Positions 1 through 8,463 of a stretch of 64,000 nucleotides of DNA are shown here, one piece after another. How positions within the stretch are numbered: the first letter of the stretch is position 1; every line of letters begins with the position of its first letter. The notes beneath the pieces were generated by a model. It saw nothing but the letters and a program-made list of their open reading frames with translations, was not told the origin of the DNA and ran no database searches. The translations under genes were made by a program, and so were the position numbers. Origin of the DNA: Anaerolineaceae bacterium (GTDB taxonomy: Bacteria > Chloroflexota > Anaerolineae > Aggregatilineales > Phototrophicaceae); NCBI GenBank assembly GCA_002702065.1, contig NZXX01000001.1, forward strand, positions 1,612,001 through 1,676,000. The letters are read 5' to 3'.

Positions 1-352
1 CTTGTTTGCGGGCGAGTTCATACGATTTGAGCAACGTCGCCAAACGGATGGTCAACTCGTTGGTATGGATAGGCAGGCGGATGACATCATCTACATGACA
101 GACGATGTCCGGTGACAGGTTGTCAATTACATCACAGGTGCCTGCGAACAGACGTGGCATAGACGTGTGCTGTTTGGAAGCTAGCCAGTTATTGACTGTG
201 CTCCATTGGGCTTGATCCACGATACAGAGATCGAAGGCACATGGGGCAGTATGGGCCGGATCAAACGCCGTTACCTGATGAGTCGCCAGCAGCGTTTCAT
301 GTATGATTCTGGATTGATTTTCGGCATCAAGTGCCAAAAGTATATGGGCCAT
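1..352 (-). CDS. Receiver-like (degenerate REC) protein, N-terminal part, truncated by window edge
   Basis: An open frame runs leftward off the window edge without a stop (about 117 codons visible). Three ATG codons stand in tandem (358, 355, 352). A GAAGG at 359-363 best serves the one at 352. The translation starts MAHILLALDAENQ, then has CAFDLCIVDQAQW and ends in HVDDVIRLPIHTNEL, which matches the layout of a response-regulator receiver domain (beta1, phospho-Asp strand, DDxxxxP region). The acidic pocket keeps one Asp, and the usual Lys before the conserved Pro is Leu, so phosphorylation may be lost. Such domains often head PAS/GGDEF/kinase proteins. The rest of the protein is outside the window, so its output function is unknown. 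Confidence 0.6.
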   Translation of the reverse strand, partial: MAHILLALDAENQSRIIHETLLATHQVTAFDPAHTAPCAFDLCIVDQAQWSTVNNWLASKQHTSMPRLFAGTCDVIDNLSPDIVCHVDDVIRLPIHTNELTIRLATLLKSYELARKQ

Positions 353-742
353 CATCATCCTTCACGATTAGCAGCTTCCTGCCCCATGCTGCTGATCGAT
401 AACGGAGGGATATAGCGAAACGCAATGACCAGCTGAGTTAAAACTATTCACTATAGATGTTGAGTTATTCGCCGGTACCGATCAGGAAATTTGATACTGC
501 CGTAGACTTAAACACGTATCCCTCTATTCATCTTAGGAATGATCAGCTTGTAATACATAGTCCATTTGACCCGTTTACCCATAGGATGGCTGATTAATCA
601 TCGTCTGCTTCATGTTGACCGGGGTGAACCTTGACGAACGGACAAGCTGGATTTGGTCCGCTTGTCTCATGTTTGGGATGGGTTCGCCTCTTATAGTGGA
701 AGTGAAGGTGACTTCAGATAAATTAGAGGAAAGCAAAGTGAC
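353..742. other. Intergenic region, 390 bp, divergent between receiver protein and dodecin
   Basis: No convincing gene is seen here. Short open frames lack ribosome sites and family features. The only structure noted is a perfect 7-bp inverted repeat, GACAAGC (641-647) and GCTTGTC (660-666), with a 12-nt spacer, about 77 bp upstream of the dodecin start. Promoters for both divergent genes must lie here, but I could not fix convincing -35/-10 pairs. Confidence 0.5.
641..666. repeat. 7-bp inverted repeat upstream of dodecin
   Basis: GACAAGC and GCTTGTC are separated by 12 nt. The position upstream of the dodecin gene would suit an operator or a small hairpin. A 7-bp repeat can occur by chance at this scale, so this is only a candidate site. 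Confidence 0.25.
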
Positions 743-949
743 ATGGCGATCGTAAAAGTCATTGAAGTCCTTGCCCAATCAAATGCTGGCTGGGAAGAAG
801 CAACCAAAAATGCGCTTGACGAAGCCCGTAAATCCGTGCGCAACATCCAGTCCATTTACGTCAAGGAATTTCAGGCGGATGTGGAGAATGATCGGATTGT
901 GAACTACCGCGTCAACGCGAAGATTTCGTTCGTGGTGGATCATAAGTAA
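743..949 (+). CDS. Dodecin family flavin-binding protein
   Basis: This 68-residue protein has the size and pattern of dodecins: MAIVKVIEVLAQS for the first strand, a helix (GWEEATKNALDEARKSV) and two further strands ending in ISFVVDHK. Family members assemble into hollow dodecamers that store or buffer riboflavin or FMN in the cytosol. The conserved SxxGWEEAxxNAL stretch and the central Trp that stacks on the flavin are present. GAGGAAA at 727-733 gives a good ribosome site for the ATG. The gene stands alone between divergent and convergent neighbours, so context adds little. Confidence 0.93.
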   Translation: MAIVKVIEVLAQSNAGWEEATKNALDEARKSVRNIQSIYVKEFQADVENDRIVNYRVNAKISFVVDHK

Positions 950-1028
950 AGTGTGATTAGTTCTGCTCAAACAAAGAAACGCGACTACCCGAATCGCGTT
1001 TCTTTGTTAATCTGAATGTGATTCATAC

Positions 1029-1958
1029 TCAGTCGTTTTTGTAATACGCCCGTGTCTCGGCGGCTCGACCCCGCACCACACGTTTGCCTTTCAGCGGACC
1101 CTGTGTCTCTGTGACCACCGTGTTTTGCCGTTCGATGTCGTTGCGCTCGTAGTAAATGACGACCCAATCGTGCGTTTTGCCCAGTTTATGCGCCTGAGCG
1201 GTATTGGAGTACAGGACGGTAAAGGTCCAACCATCACGTGTGATATTCATCAGAGGCAACCACGCTTCATCGTCCGGGTTAAAACGACGTGGGGCGATGG
1301 TCTTGAGTTTCCCGGCCTTAGCTTTTTTGCGATACTCCGCGTCAATTTCCAGCAACAAGGCGACTGATGGGCGCTGATCCCCATTGTCTGAAGCCTGCGC
1401 CTGTTCCACGCGCTGGCGCTGTCCGGTCCGGGCAGAACGGCTGAGCATGCCCGCAAGCGCCGTGCGTACACCTTCTACACGGCGGTGCCCAAACCCCTCG
1501 ACGGTTTCCAGGCGGCCATCATGCGCGGCGGCTTCCAGTTCGGGCAGGGTTTCGACATGAATTTGGTCGACAATTCGGCGCGCAAAGGCTTTACCAATGC
1601 CGGGTATCTGGACAAATACGGCTTCAGGCCCAGCTTCGGCTTCCAGCTGCTGAAGCAGGTTGGATTGCCCCGTGGAAACATATTCGCTGATCACACCTGC
1701 AAGCCCACGTCCAATATCGGGCAGGGCAATCAGGTCATCCAGGCTGTCCTTGCGCGCCAGGTCGGCGGCGGATTCCTCCAGAAAACGGATCGTGGTTGCG
1801 CCATCGCGATAGGCTTGCACGCGAAATGGATTGGCGTCCTCCAGGTCCAGGATATCCGCGATCCGTTCAAGCAGGTCTGCAATTTCATCATTCGTTGGCT
1901 TTTTCAGCGTAGGATTCCTCACGACTTGAGTCACTAAAGCAAAAATAAATGCAGTCAT
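1029..1958 (-). CDS. Helix-hairpin-helix protein with DNA polymerase X-like N-terminal domain, no polymerase domain
   Basis: Residues about 22-90 (NDEIADLLERIADILDL, NPFRVQAYRDGA) match the 8-kDa-like HhH domain that opens bacterial family X DNA polymerases. Two further HhH segments follow: LPDIGRGLAGVI, and IPGIGKAFARRIV leading to VEGFGHRRVEGVR. The C-terminal 110 residues (from SVALLLEIDAEYRKKA) are not a polymerase palm; they are a mixed region with LMNITRDGWTFTVLYSNT whose function I do not know. DNA binding is likely. The annotated ATG gives an odd N-terminus. AGGA sits 8 nt before a CTG at 1907 that would give MKKPTNDEIAD, a far better family start, so initiation there is possible. Confidence 0.75.
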   Translation of the reverse strand: MTAFIFALVTQVVRNPTLKKPTNDEIADLLERIADILDLEDANPFRVQAYRDGATTIRFLEESAADLARKDSLDDLIALPDIGRGLAGVISEYVSTGQSNLLQQLEAEAGPEAVFVQIPGIGKAFARRIVDQIHVETLPELEAAAHDGRLETVEGFGHRRVEGVRTALAGMLSRSARTGQRQRVEQAQASDNGDQRPSVALLLEIDAEYRKKAKAGKLKTIAPRRFNPDDEAWLPLMNITRDGWTFTVLYSNTAQAHKLGKTHDWVVIYYERNDIERQNTVVTETQGPLKGKRVVRGRAAETRAYYKND

Positions 1959-2218
1959 CAGGTGTGGGTGAGAGCCAGATGGTGGGTTTTCGCATCCGCT
2001 GGTTGTCTGATGATCTGGTGGCTGTTTACGGTGTCAGGCGCGGGTATAGGTCATGTGACCCGGCACAAGATGGCCTGTATGTAGGGTGTAAACGGGAGAT
2101 GTCCCCGTTAGGTTCAATAAGGGTCTGCATACTGATAGATGAGGGTGGGCACCGGTTGAACATCAGTCGTCACTGGTTCACAGAAAACGCACACCATTTA
2201 CCTGCAACGCCGGTCATC

Positions 2219-3190
2219 ATGACACTGTTAGCTACAGACGTGCAGCTTCAGGGCGCTGTGGATAGCGCGTCCATCTTAGAGCCTGCCGGACCGGCAGCGG
2301 CGGCTGTCACCAACTTGTGGTGGTGGTTGTTCGGCCTCGCAGCGCTGATCTATCTGTTTGTAATGGGCCTGCTGCTGTGGTCCCTTTTACGGCCCAACCG
2401 ACAGCCCAATGATGACGATGTGCCACCTAAGAGCTATAAGTTCGTGCTGCTCAGCGGCGTGGCTATGCCTGCTGTGGTGTTGACCGGGGTTTTTGCGCTC
2501 GACCTGCTAACCGTGCGGGTTTTGTCGCCACCCCCTGGAACTGACGCGCCGCTGAGTATCGACGTGACGGGTCATCAATGGTGGTGGGAAGTTGAATATC
2601 CTGAACATGGCGTCGTGACAGCGAACGAACTTCATATTCCCAGCAATCTGTCCGTGCGCCTCGACCTCACATCCGATGATGTTATTCACAGCTTCTGGGC
2701 ACCTGAACTGCAAGGCAAGATTGACCTCATGCCGGGTCAGGTAAACACGCTCTGGCTTCACGCAGATCAGGCCGGTGTCTACCAGGGAATATGCGCCGAA
2801 TACTGCGGTATCCAGCACGCCAAGATGTTGTTTCTCGTGGTGGTTCATTCCCCCGAAGATTTTGAAACGTGGTTGACGCAGCAGAGCCAACCAGCGCCTG
2901 AACCGGTCAATGCTGTGCTGGCCGAGGGTCAGTCTGTTTTTATGCGTAGTGGGTGTAGTAACTGCCACCGTGTTGCAGGCACACAGGCGCGTGGTGATCT
3001 GGGGCCGGACCTGACACACTTCGCCAGCCGGCGAACGATTGGTTCTGGTGCAGTCCCCAATGTGCGCGGCCATCTGGCTGGGTGGATTATTGATTCGCAA
3101 TCAATCAAGCCCGGCAACCTGATGCCGCCGATGAGCCTCGATGGAACGGAGCTGCAACCCTTACTGGCCTATCTTGAAAGTCTGGAATAA
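2219..3190 (+). CDS. coxB: Cytochrome c oxidase subunit II fused to cytochrome c (caa3 type)
   Basis: This is the CuA-bearing subunit that accepts electrons from soluble cytochrome c. Two membrane spans (from NLWWWLFGLAAL and from FVLLSGVAMPAVVL) precede the cupredoxin domain with QWWWEVEYP and the complete CuA set (VIHSFW, then CAEYCGIQHAKM). A C-terminal cytochrome c domain carries CSNCH and a probable Met ligand in NLMPPM. The frame is open further upstream (to 1949), but that part resembles no family. The ATG at 2219 gives 323 residues and puts the first span where expected; no strong ribosome site or signal peptide supports any choice. It begins the cox cluster and ends 4 bp before the subunit I gene. 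Confidence 0.92.
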   Translation: MTLLATDVQLQGAVDSASILEPAGPAAAAVTNLWWWLFGLAALIYLFVMGLLLWSLLRPNRQPNDDDVPPKSYKFVLLSGVAMPAVVLTGVFALDLLTVRVLSPPPGTDAPLSIDVTGHQWWWEVEYPEHGVVTANELHIPSNLSVRLDLTSDDVIHSFWAPELQGKIDLMPGQVNTLWLHADQAGVYQGICAEYCGIQHAKMLFLVVVHSPEDFETWLTQQSQPAPEPVNAVLAEGQSVFMRSGCSNCHRVAGTQARGDLGPDLTHFASRRTIGSGAVPNVRGHLAGWIIDSQSIKPGNLMPPMSLDGTELQPLLAYLESLE

Positions 3191-3194
3191 GCCT

Positions 3195-5741
3195 ATGGAT
3201 CCCTCCAGCCCACCCGAAACCCGGCCTGTCGCGCCTGTACCCTATGTATCAGATGCGGAGTTTGACCGGGCCTGGAATGATCCCCCCGGCATCTGGGGTT
3301 GGCTGACCACCGTACAGAATGGGCCGATTGGCAAACGTTTTATTGTTACCGCGTTTCTATTCTTTATCCTGGGCGGTCTTTCCGCATTACTGATGCGCAT
3401 TCAACTGGCCAGCCCGGAGAATGCGTTTCTCGACCCGGAAACATATAACCGGCTGTTTACGATGCATGGCTCGACCATGATGTTTTTGTTCACCATTCCA
3501 TTGATCGAGGGCATCGCCACGCTGGTGCTGCCGCAGATGCTTGGATCGCGCGAACTGCCATTCCCTCGTCTAACCGCTTTTGCATATTGGGCTTTTTTGT
3601 TTGGCGGCTTGATCTTCTACGCCAGCTTTCTGTTTGGGGACGTGCCGGATGCGGGCTGGTTCGCCTATGTGCCGCTTAGCGGTTCGGAGTATTCGCCCGG
3701 TGTCGGGATGGACTTCTGGCTGCTGGGGCTGGGGGTGGCTGAGATCGGCGCCATTGCCGGATCCTTCGAAATCATCGCCGCGATATTCAAAATGCGTGCG
3801 ATGGGGATGTCGCTCAATCGTATCCCGATCTTTGCCTGGGCGCTGCTGGTGATGGCATTCATGATGATTTTTGCATTTACGCCGCTGATTGTCGGCAGTC
3901 TGCTATTGGAGCTGGATCGCAAGTTGGGTACGGCGTTTTACGATGTCTCGCGGGGTGGTGACCCGCTGCTGTGGCAGCATATATTCTGGATTTTTGGGCA
4001 TCCCGATGTGTACATTCAGTTTATTCCGGCTGTGGGTATGGTATCGACCATTGTGCCGGTCTTTGCCCGACGCAAGCTGATCGGCTACCCATTTGTCGTG
4101 ATATCGATGGTGGCGACTGGCTTCCTCAGTTTTGGTCTGTGGGTACATCATATGTTTGCTACCGGCCTGCCAGAACTGTCGCTGTCGTTTTTTACGGCGG
4201 CCAGCATGCTCATTGCGATCCCCAGTGGGGTGCAGGTGTTTGCCTGGATTGCAACGATCTGGCATGGTCGCCCTGTATGGAAGACCCCATTCTTGTTTGT
4301 GATTGGCTTCTTCTTCATCTTCGTCCTTGGCGGGCTGACAGGTGTGATGGTCGCCGTGGTGCCTTTTGATTTGCAGGTCCACGACTCCTATTTTGTTGTG
4401 GCGCATTTTCATTATGTATTGATCGGCGGCATGTTATTCCCCGTGTTTGCGGGTATTTACTATTGGGGGCCGAAATTCATCGGGCGGATGTTTGATGAGC
4501 GATTGGGTAAGCTGAATTTCTGGCTGGTATTTATCGGATTTAATGTCACGTTTTTTCCGATGCATATTTCCGGCCTGTTGGGGATGCCGCGTCGTGTCTA
4601 TACGTATCTGGATAGTGGGCTGGCGCCATACAACCTGGTGTCCACGATTGGGGCGTTCATTCTGGCGACGGGCATTCTGGTCATGATTATCAATTATGTG
4701 TGGAGCAGCCGCCGTGGGGAGATTGCACCAGCCAATCCCTGGAATGCGGATACGCTGGAATGGGCGACGTCGACACCGATGCGACAAATGGGTTTTCGGA
4801 AACTGCCCATCGTCAAAAGCCTTCATCCGATCTGGGATCAGGATGATCTGCATCAGGGCAGCGAAGCAGAAACGCGACTCGCGGAAGGGATGGCGCATTG
4901 GCCCTACAAGTGGCGCTCGCAGCTGGTCACCTCCACGCTGGATGCGGAGCCAGAAGAAATTATTCATGTAGCCAATTACAGCATCTGGCCGCTGGTGACG
5001 GCAGCAGCATCCATGATTTTGTCTTTCTTCCTCATTTTTGACCTGCTTATGCCAGCCCTGGTTTGTCTGGTGATAACGGTCATTGGGATGCTGGCCTGGC
5101 ATCGCAAGGACTATGCGGCGGTCACGCGCGATACCCTGGAAGATGAGCAGTTCGAGGCCATGCACGGCATTCCTGTCCATGCCACCGGCAGTCGTGGGGT
5201 TGCGCGCTGGGGCATGATTCTGTCCATTATGGTCTATGCGACGGCTCTGTTTGTTCTGATCTTCAGCTACCTCTTTTTGCGATTGAACGTACCGGAATGG
5301 CCGCCGGAAGGCATCGCGCCACCACCGCTGCTGCTCGGCGCGGTGAGTCATATGCTGCTGATTGCCGGTGCGGGCGCCATGTACTGGGCAGCGCGCAGTC
5401 TGCATCGGGACCAACCAGCACCGATGAAGGGTGCTATGGCGGTTGCGGTCGCGCTTGGTGTCGCTTATATGGGGGCGATTGTCTTCGACTTTTCGCGGAT
5501 GGGATTTGCGCATGATACCAATGCGTATGGTTCCGTTTTCTTTATGCTGGGCTGGATGCAGCTTTTCATCGCGCTAACGGCGGTGTTAATGAGTGGGGTC
5601 ACACTGTACTGGGCTTGGCGTGATGCCAACCCCACCCGAACGCAGTGGTCGGTGGAGCATATCGCTCTGTTCTGGTATTTCGCAGCGGCGTCGGGCGTCC
5701 TGACCTATATTGTGCTGTACATTCTGCCGTATGTGTTCTGA
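3195..5741 (+). CDS. ctaD: Cytochrome c oxidase subunit I/III fusion (haem-copper oxidase)
   Basis: This 848-residue fusion joins the catalytic subunit I (about 1-560) to subunit III (about 590-848). Subunit I shows the low-spin haem His in TMHGSTMMFLF, the CuB/Tyr segment FGHPDVYIQ (residues 267-275), the CuB His pair in LWVHHMFATG, and the haem ligands in VVAHFHYVLIGG. The subunit III part has five to six spans ending in VEHIALFWYFAAASGVL. The usual proton-channel Glu of HPEVY is Asp271 here. The frame is open from 3141, but that start would overlap coxB; ATG 3195 gives the natural MDPSSPPE N-terminus. It reduces O2 and pumps protons across the cytoplasmic membrane with the CoxB product. 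Confidence 0.95.
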   Translation: MDPSSPPETRPVAPVPYVSDAEFDRAWNDPPGIWGWLTTVQNGPIGKRFIVTAFLFFILGGLSALLMRIQLASPENAFLDPETYNRLFTMHGSTMMFLFTIPLIEGIATLVLPQMLGSRELPFPRLTAFAYWAFLFGGLIFYASFLFGDVPDAGWFAYVPLSGSEYSPGVGMDFWLLGLGVAEIGAIAGSFEIIAAIFKMRAMGMSLNRIPIFAWALLVMAFMMIFAFTPLIVGSLLLELDRKLGTAFYDVSRGGDPLLWQHIFWIFGHPDVYIQFIPAVGMVSTIVPVFARRKLIGYPFVVISMVATGFLSFGLWVHHMFATGLPELSLSFFTAASMLIAIPSGVQVFAWIATIWHGRPVWKTPFLFVIGFFFIFVLGGLTGVMVAVVPFDLQVHDSYFVVAHFHYVLIGGMLFPVFAGIYYWGPKFIGRMFDERLGKLNFWLVFIGFNVTFFPMHISGLLGMPRRVYTYLDSGLAPYNLVSTIGAFILATGILVMIINYVWSSRRGEIAPANPWNADTLEWATSTPMRQMGFRKLPIVKSLHPIWDQDDLHQGSEAETRLAEGMAHWPYKWRSQLVTSTLDAEPEEIIHVANYSIWPLVTAAASMILSFFLIFDLLMPALVCLVITVIGMLAWHRKDYAAVTRDTLEDEQFEAMHGIPVHATGSRGVARWGMILSIMVYATALFVLIFSYLFLRLNVPEWPPEGIAPPPLLLGAVSHMLLIAGAGAMYWAARSLHRDQPAPMKGAMAVAVALGVAYMGAIVFDFSRMGFAHDTNAYGSVFFMLGWMQLFIALTAVLMSGVTLYWAWRDANPTRTQWSVEHIALFWYFAAASGVLTYIVLYILPYVF

Positions 5742-5750
5742 GGCAAGCTG

Positions 5751-6161
5751 ATGACTGCAACCTCGAAAACCGAGACTGCACCAAAAGTTGATCGATTTGC
5801 CCTTTTGTTTGTGGCAGGGCCTGCGGTGTGGTTTGCGCACTTTGTGCTGATCTATGTACTGGCCGACTTTGGCTGTCAGGCAGGCATCGCGCAGTCCCGG
5901 ATTGCCGGGCAGGATACATTAAAAGTGCTGATTATGCTGGCCACAATCGTTATGGCGCTGCTGACGGCGGCAGCCGCTTTTGTATCGCTCCGCCAGTGGC
6001 GCAGAAACAAACCTGACCAGCCCGATAATGGCCGAGCCGAAAAACGCAAACGGTTCACCGAGCTGATCAGTTTTGTGTCGAACCTGCTGTTTACAGTGGT
6101 GATCGTCGTGACGGCGCTGCCGGTGTTCTTCCTGTCAAGCTGCGGAGGCATAGGTGTTTAG
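5751..6161 (+). CDS. Small membrane protein of the cox cluster, unknown function
   Basis: This 136-residue protein has three predicted spans: FALLFVAGPAVWFAHFVLIYVL, a second around VLIMLATIVMALLTAAAAFV, and a third near the C-terminus ending LPVFFLSSCGG. A charged loop (RNKPDQPDNGRAEKRKR) lies between spans two and three. It sits 9 bp after the oxidase I/III gene and overlaps ctaG by 8 bp, so it is almost certainly cotranscribed with them. By position it may be a small oxidase subunit or an assembly factor. I recognise no catalytic motif; the cysteines in FGCQAG and SSCGG are the only candidate metal or haem-handling residues. Confidence 0.7.
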   Translation: MTATSKTETAPKVDRFALLFVAGPAVWFAHFVLIYVLADFGCQAGIAQSRIAGQDTLKVLIMLATIVMALLTAAAAFVSLRQWRRNKPDQPDNGRAEKRKRFTELISFVSNLLFTVVIVVTALPVFFLSSCGGIGV

Positions 6162-7014
6162 CTGGCTGGCACATATCTCTGGTCCACTGACACCGGGTGA
6201 TGTCTGGCATCACTGGTCGCTTGACCCTATGCTGTTCGGCGGCCTCTGCCTGATGGCTTACCTGTATTTCAAAGGGCGACTTCGCTTGCGCCATTGGGCT
6301 AGATGGCGCGATGGCTTGTTCTGGGGCGGGATGGTTTTGCTGGCAATTGCGTTGATGTCGCCGTTGGATGCGCTGGGGGAAACGCTGCTGGCGGCCCACA
6401 TGGCACAGCACTTGCTTCTGTTTATTGTGGTGCCGGTTCTGTTCAGCCTGAGTATGCCAATGCTGCCGCTGCTGTGGAGTCTGCCAGACACATGGCGTCA
6501 TCGAATGAGCCGGTGGGGGCGCGTGCGGCGCTTGCTGTCTACGTTTACGCACCCGATAACGGCCTGTTTGTTTTATTGGGGGATGATGTGGCTGTGGCAC
6601 ATGCCGGCGCTGTATCAGTGGGCGCTGCGTTCTGAGGGGGTGCATATCACCGAACACATCAGTTTTTTTGTGGCGGGCATGCTGTTCTGGTGGGCGATCA
6701 TTCATCCGCGCAGCCCGCGTTTGATCGGCTATGGTGCGGGTGTGCTGTTGCTCTTTCTCTCCGCGATGCAAGGGGTGGTATTGGGGGCGCTGATGACCTT
6801 TGCCAGATACCCCTGGTATCCGATCTATGAGGAACGGGTGATAGCATGGTCACTGACAGCACTTGAAGATCAGCAACTGGCGGGTCTGATGATGTGGATT
6901 TTGCCCGGCATTGTTTACGTGGGTGCAGCAGCAGTGCTGATTTATCACTGGTTTCGACTGCTGGATGACCGCTACAAGCAGCGGACGCCCGATACGCGAG
7001 GTGTTTCGCTATGA
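6154..7014 (+). CDS. ctaG: Cytochrome c oxidase assembly factor CtaG (caa3-type)
   Basis: This 286-residue polytopic membrane protein matches the caa3_CtaG family needed to assemble caa3 oxidases. Characteristic features are the N-terminal WHHWSLDPML, the His-containing LLAAHMAQHLLLFIVVPVLF, then LFYWGMMWLWHMPALYQWAL and EHISFFVAGMLFWW. About seven spans are predicted. Translation starts at GTG 6154 with GGAGG at 6143-6147, overlapping the previous gene by 8 bp. The stop overlaps the start of the next gene (ATGA). Tight coupling in the cox cluster supports the call. The bacterial caa3-type CtaG is unrelated to the Cox11/CtaG copper chaperone of the same name. Confidence 0.93.
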   Translation: MFSWLAHISGPLTPGDVWHHWSLDPMLFGGLCLMAYLYFKGRLRLRHWARWRDGLFWGGMVLLAIALMSPLDALGETLLAAHMAQHLLLFIVVPVLFSLSMPMLPLLWSLPDTWRHRMSRWGRVRRLLSTFTHPITACLFYWGMMWLWHMPALYQWALRSEGVHITEHISFFVAGMLFWWAIIHPRSPRLIGYGAGVLLLFLSAMQGVVLGALMTFARYPWYPIYEERVIAWSLTALEDQQLAGLMMWILPGIVYVGAAAVLIYHWFRLLDDRYKQRTPDTRGVSL

Positions 7015-7382
7015 TAAAGCGCTGTTCATGTGTCCTGCTGGTGCTGCTGGTGGCTGTTGCGGCAGCCTGCACGACGGATAGCCAGCCTGCGCCGGAGGTT
7101 TTGGGCGGTGACCCGGAACTCGGACGGCAGCTCTTAGTCGAGTATGGCTGCGGTTCGTGCCATACCATACGCGGTGTTCGGGGTGCCAATGCGGTTGTCG
7201 GACCATCGCTGGCGAATTTTGGACGACAGCAGTATATCGCGGGTCGGTTAAGCAATACGGCAGCCAACCTCATTACCTGGATTCAGAACCCTCAGGCGAT
7301 TTCACCCGGAAATGCCATGCCGGATCTGGGGGTGACGGAAACGGAAGCACGGCACATGGCCGCTTATCTGTACCGGGAATAA
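7011..7382 (+). CDS. Cytochrome c lipoprotein, class I, monohaem
   Basis: This 123-residue protein has a lipoprotein signal (hydrophobic LLVLLVAVAAAC, lipobox Cys at about 20), then one cytochrome c domain with CGSCH and a distal Met in NAMPDLG. It would be tethered to the outer face of the membrane and carry electrons, most simply from Alternative Complex III to the CuA subunit. It resembles the cytochrome domain fused to CoxB (similar GPSLANFG and PGNAMP segments), so it may have arisen by duplication. Its ATG overlaps the ctaG stop, and it is the last gene of the rightward cox cluster, ending 10 bp from actF on the other strand. Confidence 0.9.
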   Translation: MIKRCSCVLLVLLVAVAAACTTDSQPAPEVLGGDPELGRQLLVEYGCGSCHTIRGVRGANAVVGPSLANFGRQQYIAGRLSNTAANLITWIQNPQAISPGNAMPDLGVTETEARHMAAYLYRE

Positions 7383-7392
7383 CGACCGTGTG

Positions 7393-8463
7393 CTAACTTG
7401 AGGGTGTGTTCGTCGCAGCAACGGTGTGATGACGGTTGTGATACCGGTCATAAACCACGTAAAATGCGAGCAACCACAAACCTCCCATGCCCGCAGGCAG
7501 CACCAGGTCCAGCCAGTGCAGCGCCGCGCCGAAGCTGGGTTTGATCAGCCAGAGCATCTGCCCCAGATGCGCGAGACACACACAGGCCGACAGCACCGCA
7601 AGCCTGCGCGGACTCTGCCGGATAGAGGGTAAAAACAGCAAAAAACAAGGCGCTGCGAAGCCAACCATCACCACCAACAGGATGACCCATTCCCAGATAC
7701 TACCGGCCCGGTTGATATACCAGACGATTTCCTCCGGTAGATTGCCTGACCAGATAACCAGATATTGCATAAACATGAGGTATCCCCAGACCACCACTGC
7801 TGTGAGCAACAAGCTCGCCAGATCGCGGTTGACCTGAATGGACCACTGGTGGTTCAGCAGCCTGCCCAACGCCAATAGGAGCGAAGTCGCGATGAGCATA
7901 CAGGTGGCGATAAACAGCACACCATAAATCAGAGAGTGCCATTCCGTGTCAATCGACATCAGCCAATCCATCGCCGCAATGGTGACTGTGAACAGGTAAA
8001 TGACGAGGCCGAGTGAGGATAGAACCCGGCGCCTGACCCAGCGCGTACTCAACAGCCATCCCAGTACAGACCACAGGGTCAGGAAGCCAAAGGTCCGCAG
8101 CAGGACGTAAGGGGTGTTCATGAATACTGCACGATGCTCAAGCAGATGATTTCCAGCGACTATTTCGGGTTGTGCCCAGTCATACAGCAGCGGCAGCCCG
8201 GCGATGAGCGGCAGGAATAGCACGCCGGTGAGCGGCATGATCTGCGCGCCTGTCGCCATCAGGCGATGCGTGGCTTCTCCCCATGGGCCGCCGGTGATGT
8301 TGTAGGTCAGCAGCAGGGCCAGACATCCCAGACTGGCCGCGATCCAGAAGCTGAAACCCACCAGATAGGCCTGGAAGAATGCGGTCTGGTCGGTCAGCAG
8401 GCCGATGAACGCACCTGCAAGACCAACCAGACTCAGGATTATCAGAATGCGCCTGGTATTCAT
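7393..8463 (-). CDS. actF: Alternative Complex III membrane subunit ActF
   Basis: This 356-residue protein has about ten predicted spans and no cofactor motifs, as in ActF. Recognisable segments include LVGFSFWIAASLGCLALLL near the N-terminus, GVLFLPLIAGLP, and the signature AAMDWLMSIDTEWHSLIYGVLF. It is structurally related to ActC, but diverged, and lies in the membrane core of the quinol:cytochrome c/oxidase oxidoreductase. It is the last gene of the act operon, and its start overlaps the actE stop by 4 bp. It converges with the cytochrome c lipoprotein gene with only 10 bp between; no terminator hairpin is visible there. Confidence 0.92.
   Translation of the reverse strand: MNTRRILIILSLVGLAGAFIGLLTDQTAFFQAYLVGFSFWIAASLGCLALLLTYNITGGPWGEATHRLMATGAQIMPLTGVLFLPLIAGLPLLYDWAQPEIVAGNHLLEHRAVFMNTPYVLLRTFGFLTLWSVLGWLLSTRWVRRRVLSSLGLVIYLFTVTIAAMDWLMSIDTEWHSLIYGVLFIATCMLIATSLLLALGRLLNHQWSIQVNRDLASLLLTAVVVWGYLMFMQYLVIWSGNLPEEIVWYINRAGSIWEWVILLVVMVGFAAPCFLLFLPSIRQSPRRLAVLSACVCLAHLGQMLWLIKPSFGAALHWLDLVLPAGMGGLWLLAFYVVYDRYHNRHHTVAATNTPSS

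Noticed and set aside
1949..2218. N-terminal extension of the coxB open frame
   Set aside because: The 90 residues before ATG 2219 have no signal peptide or oxidase similarity and would overlap the opposite-strand gene at 1029-1958.
4434..5513. A 359-codon minus-strand open frame inside the oxidase I/III gene
   Set aside because: The composition is typical of an antisense shadow of a membrane-protein gene, and it has no ribosome site or known motif.
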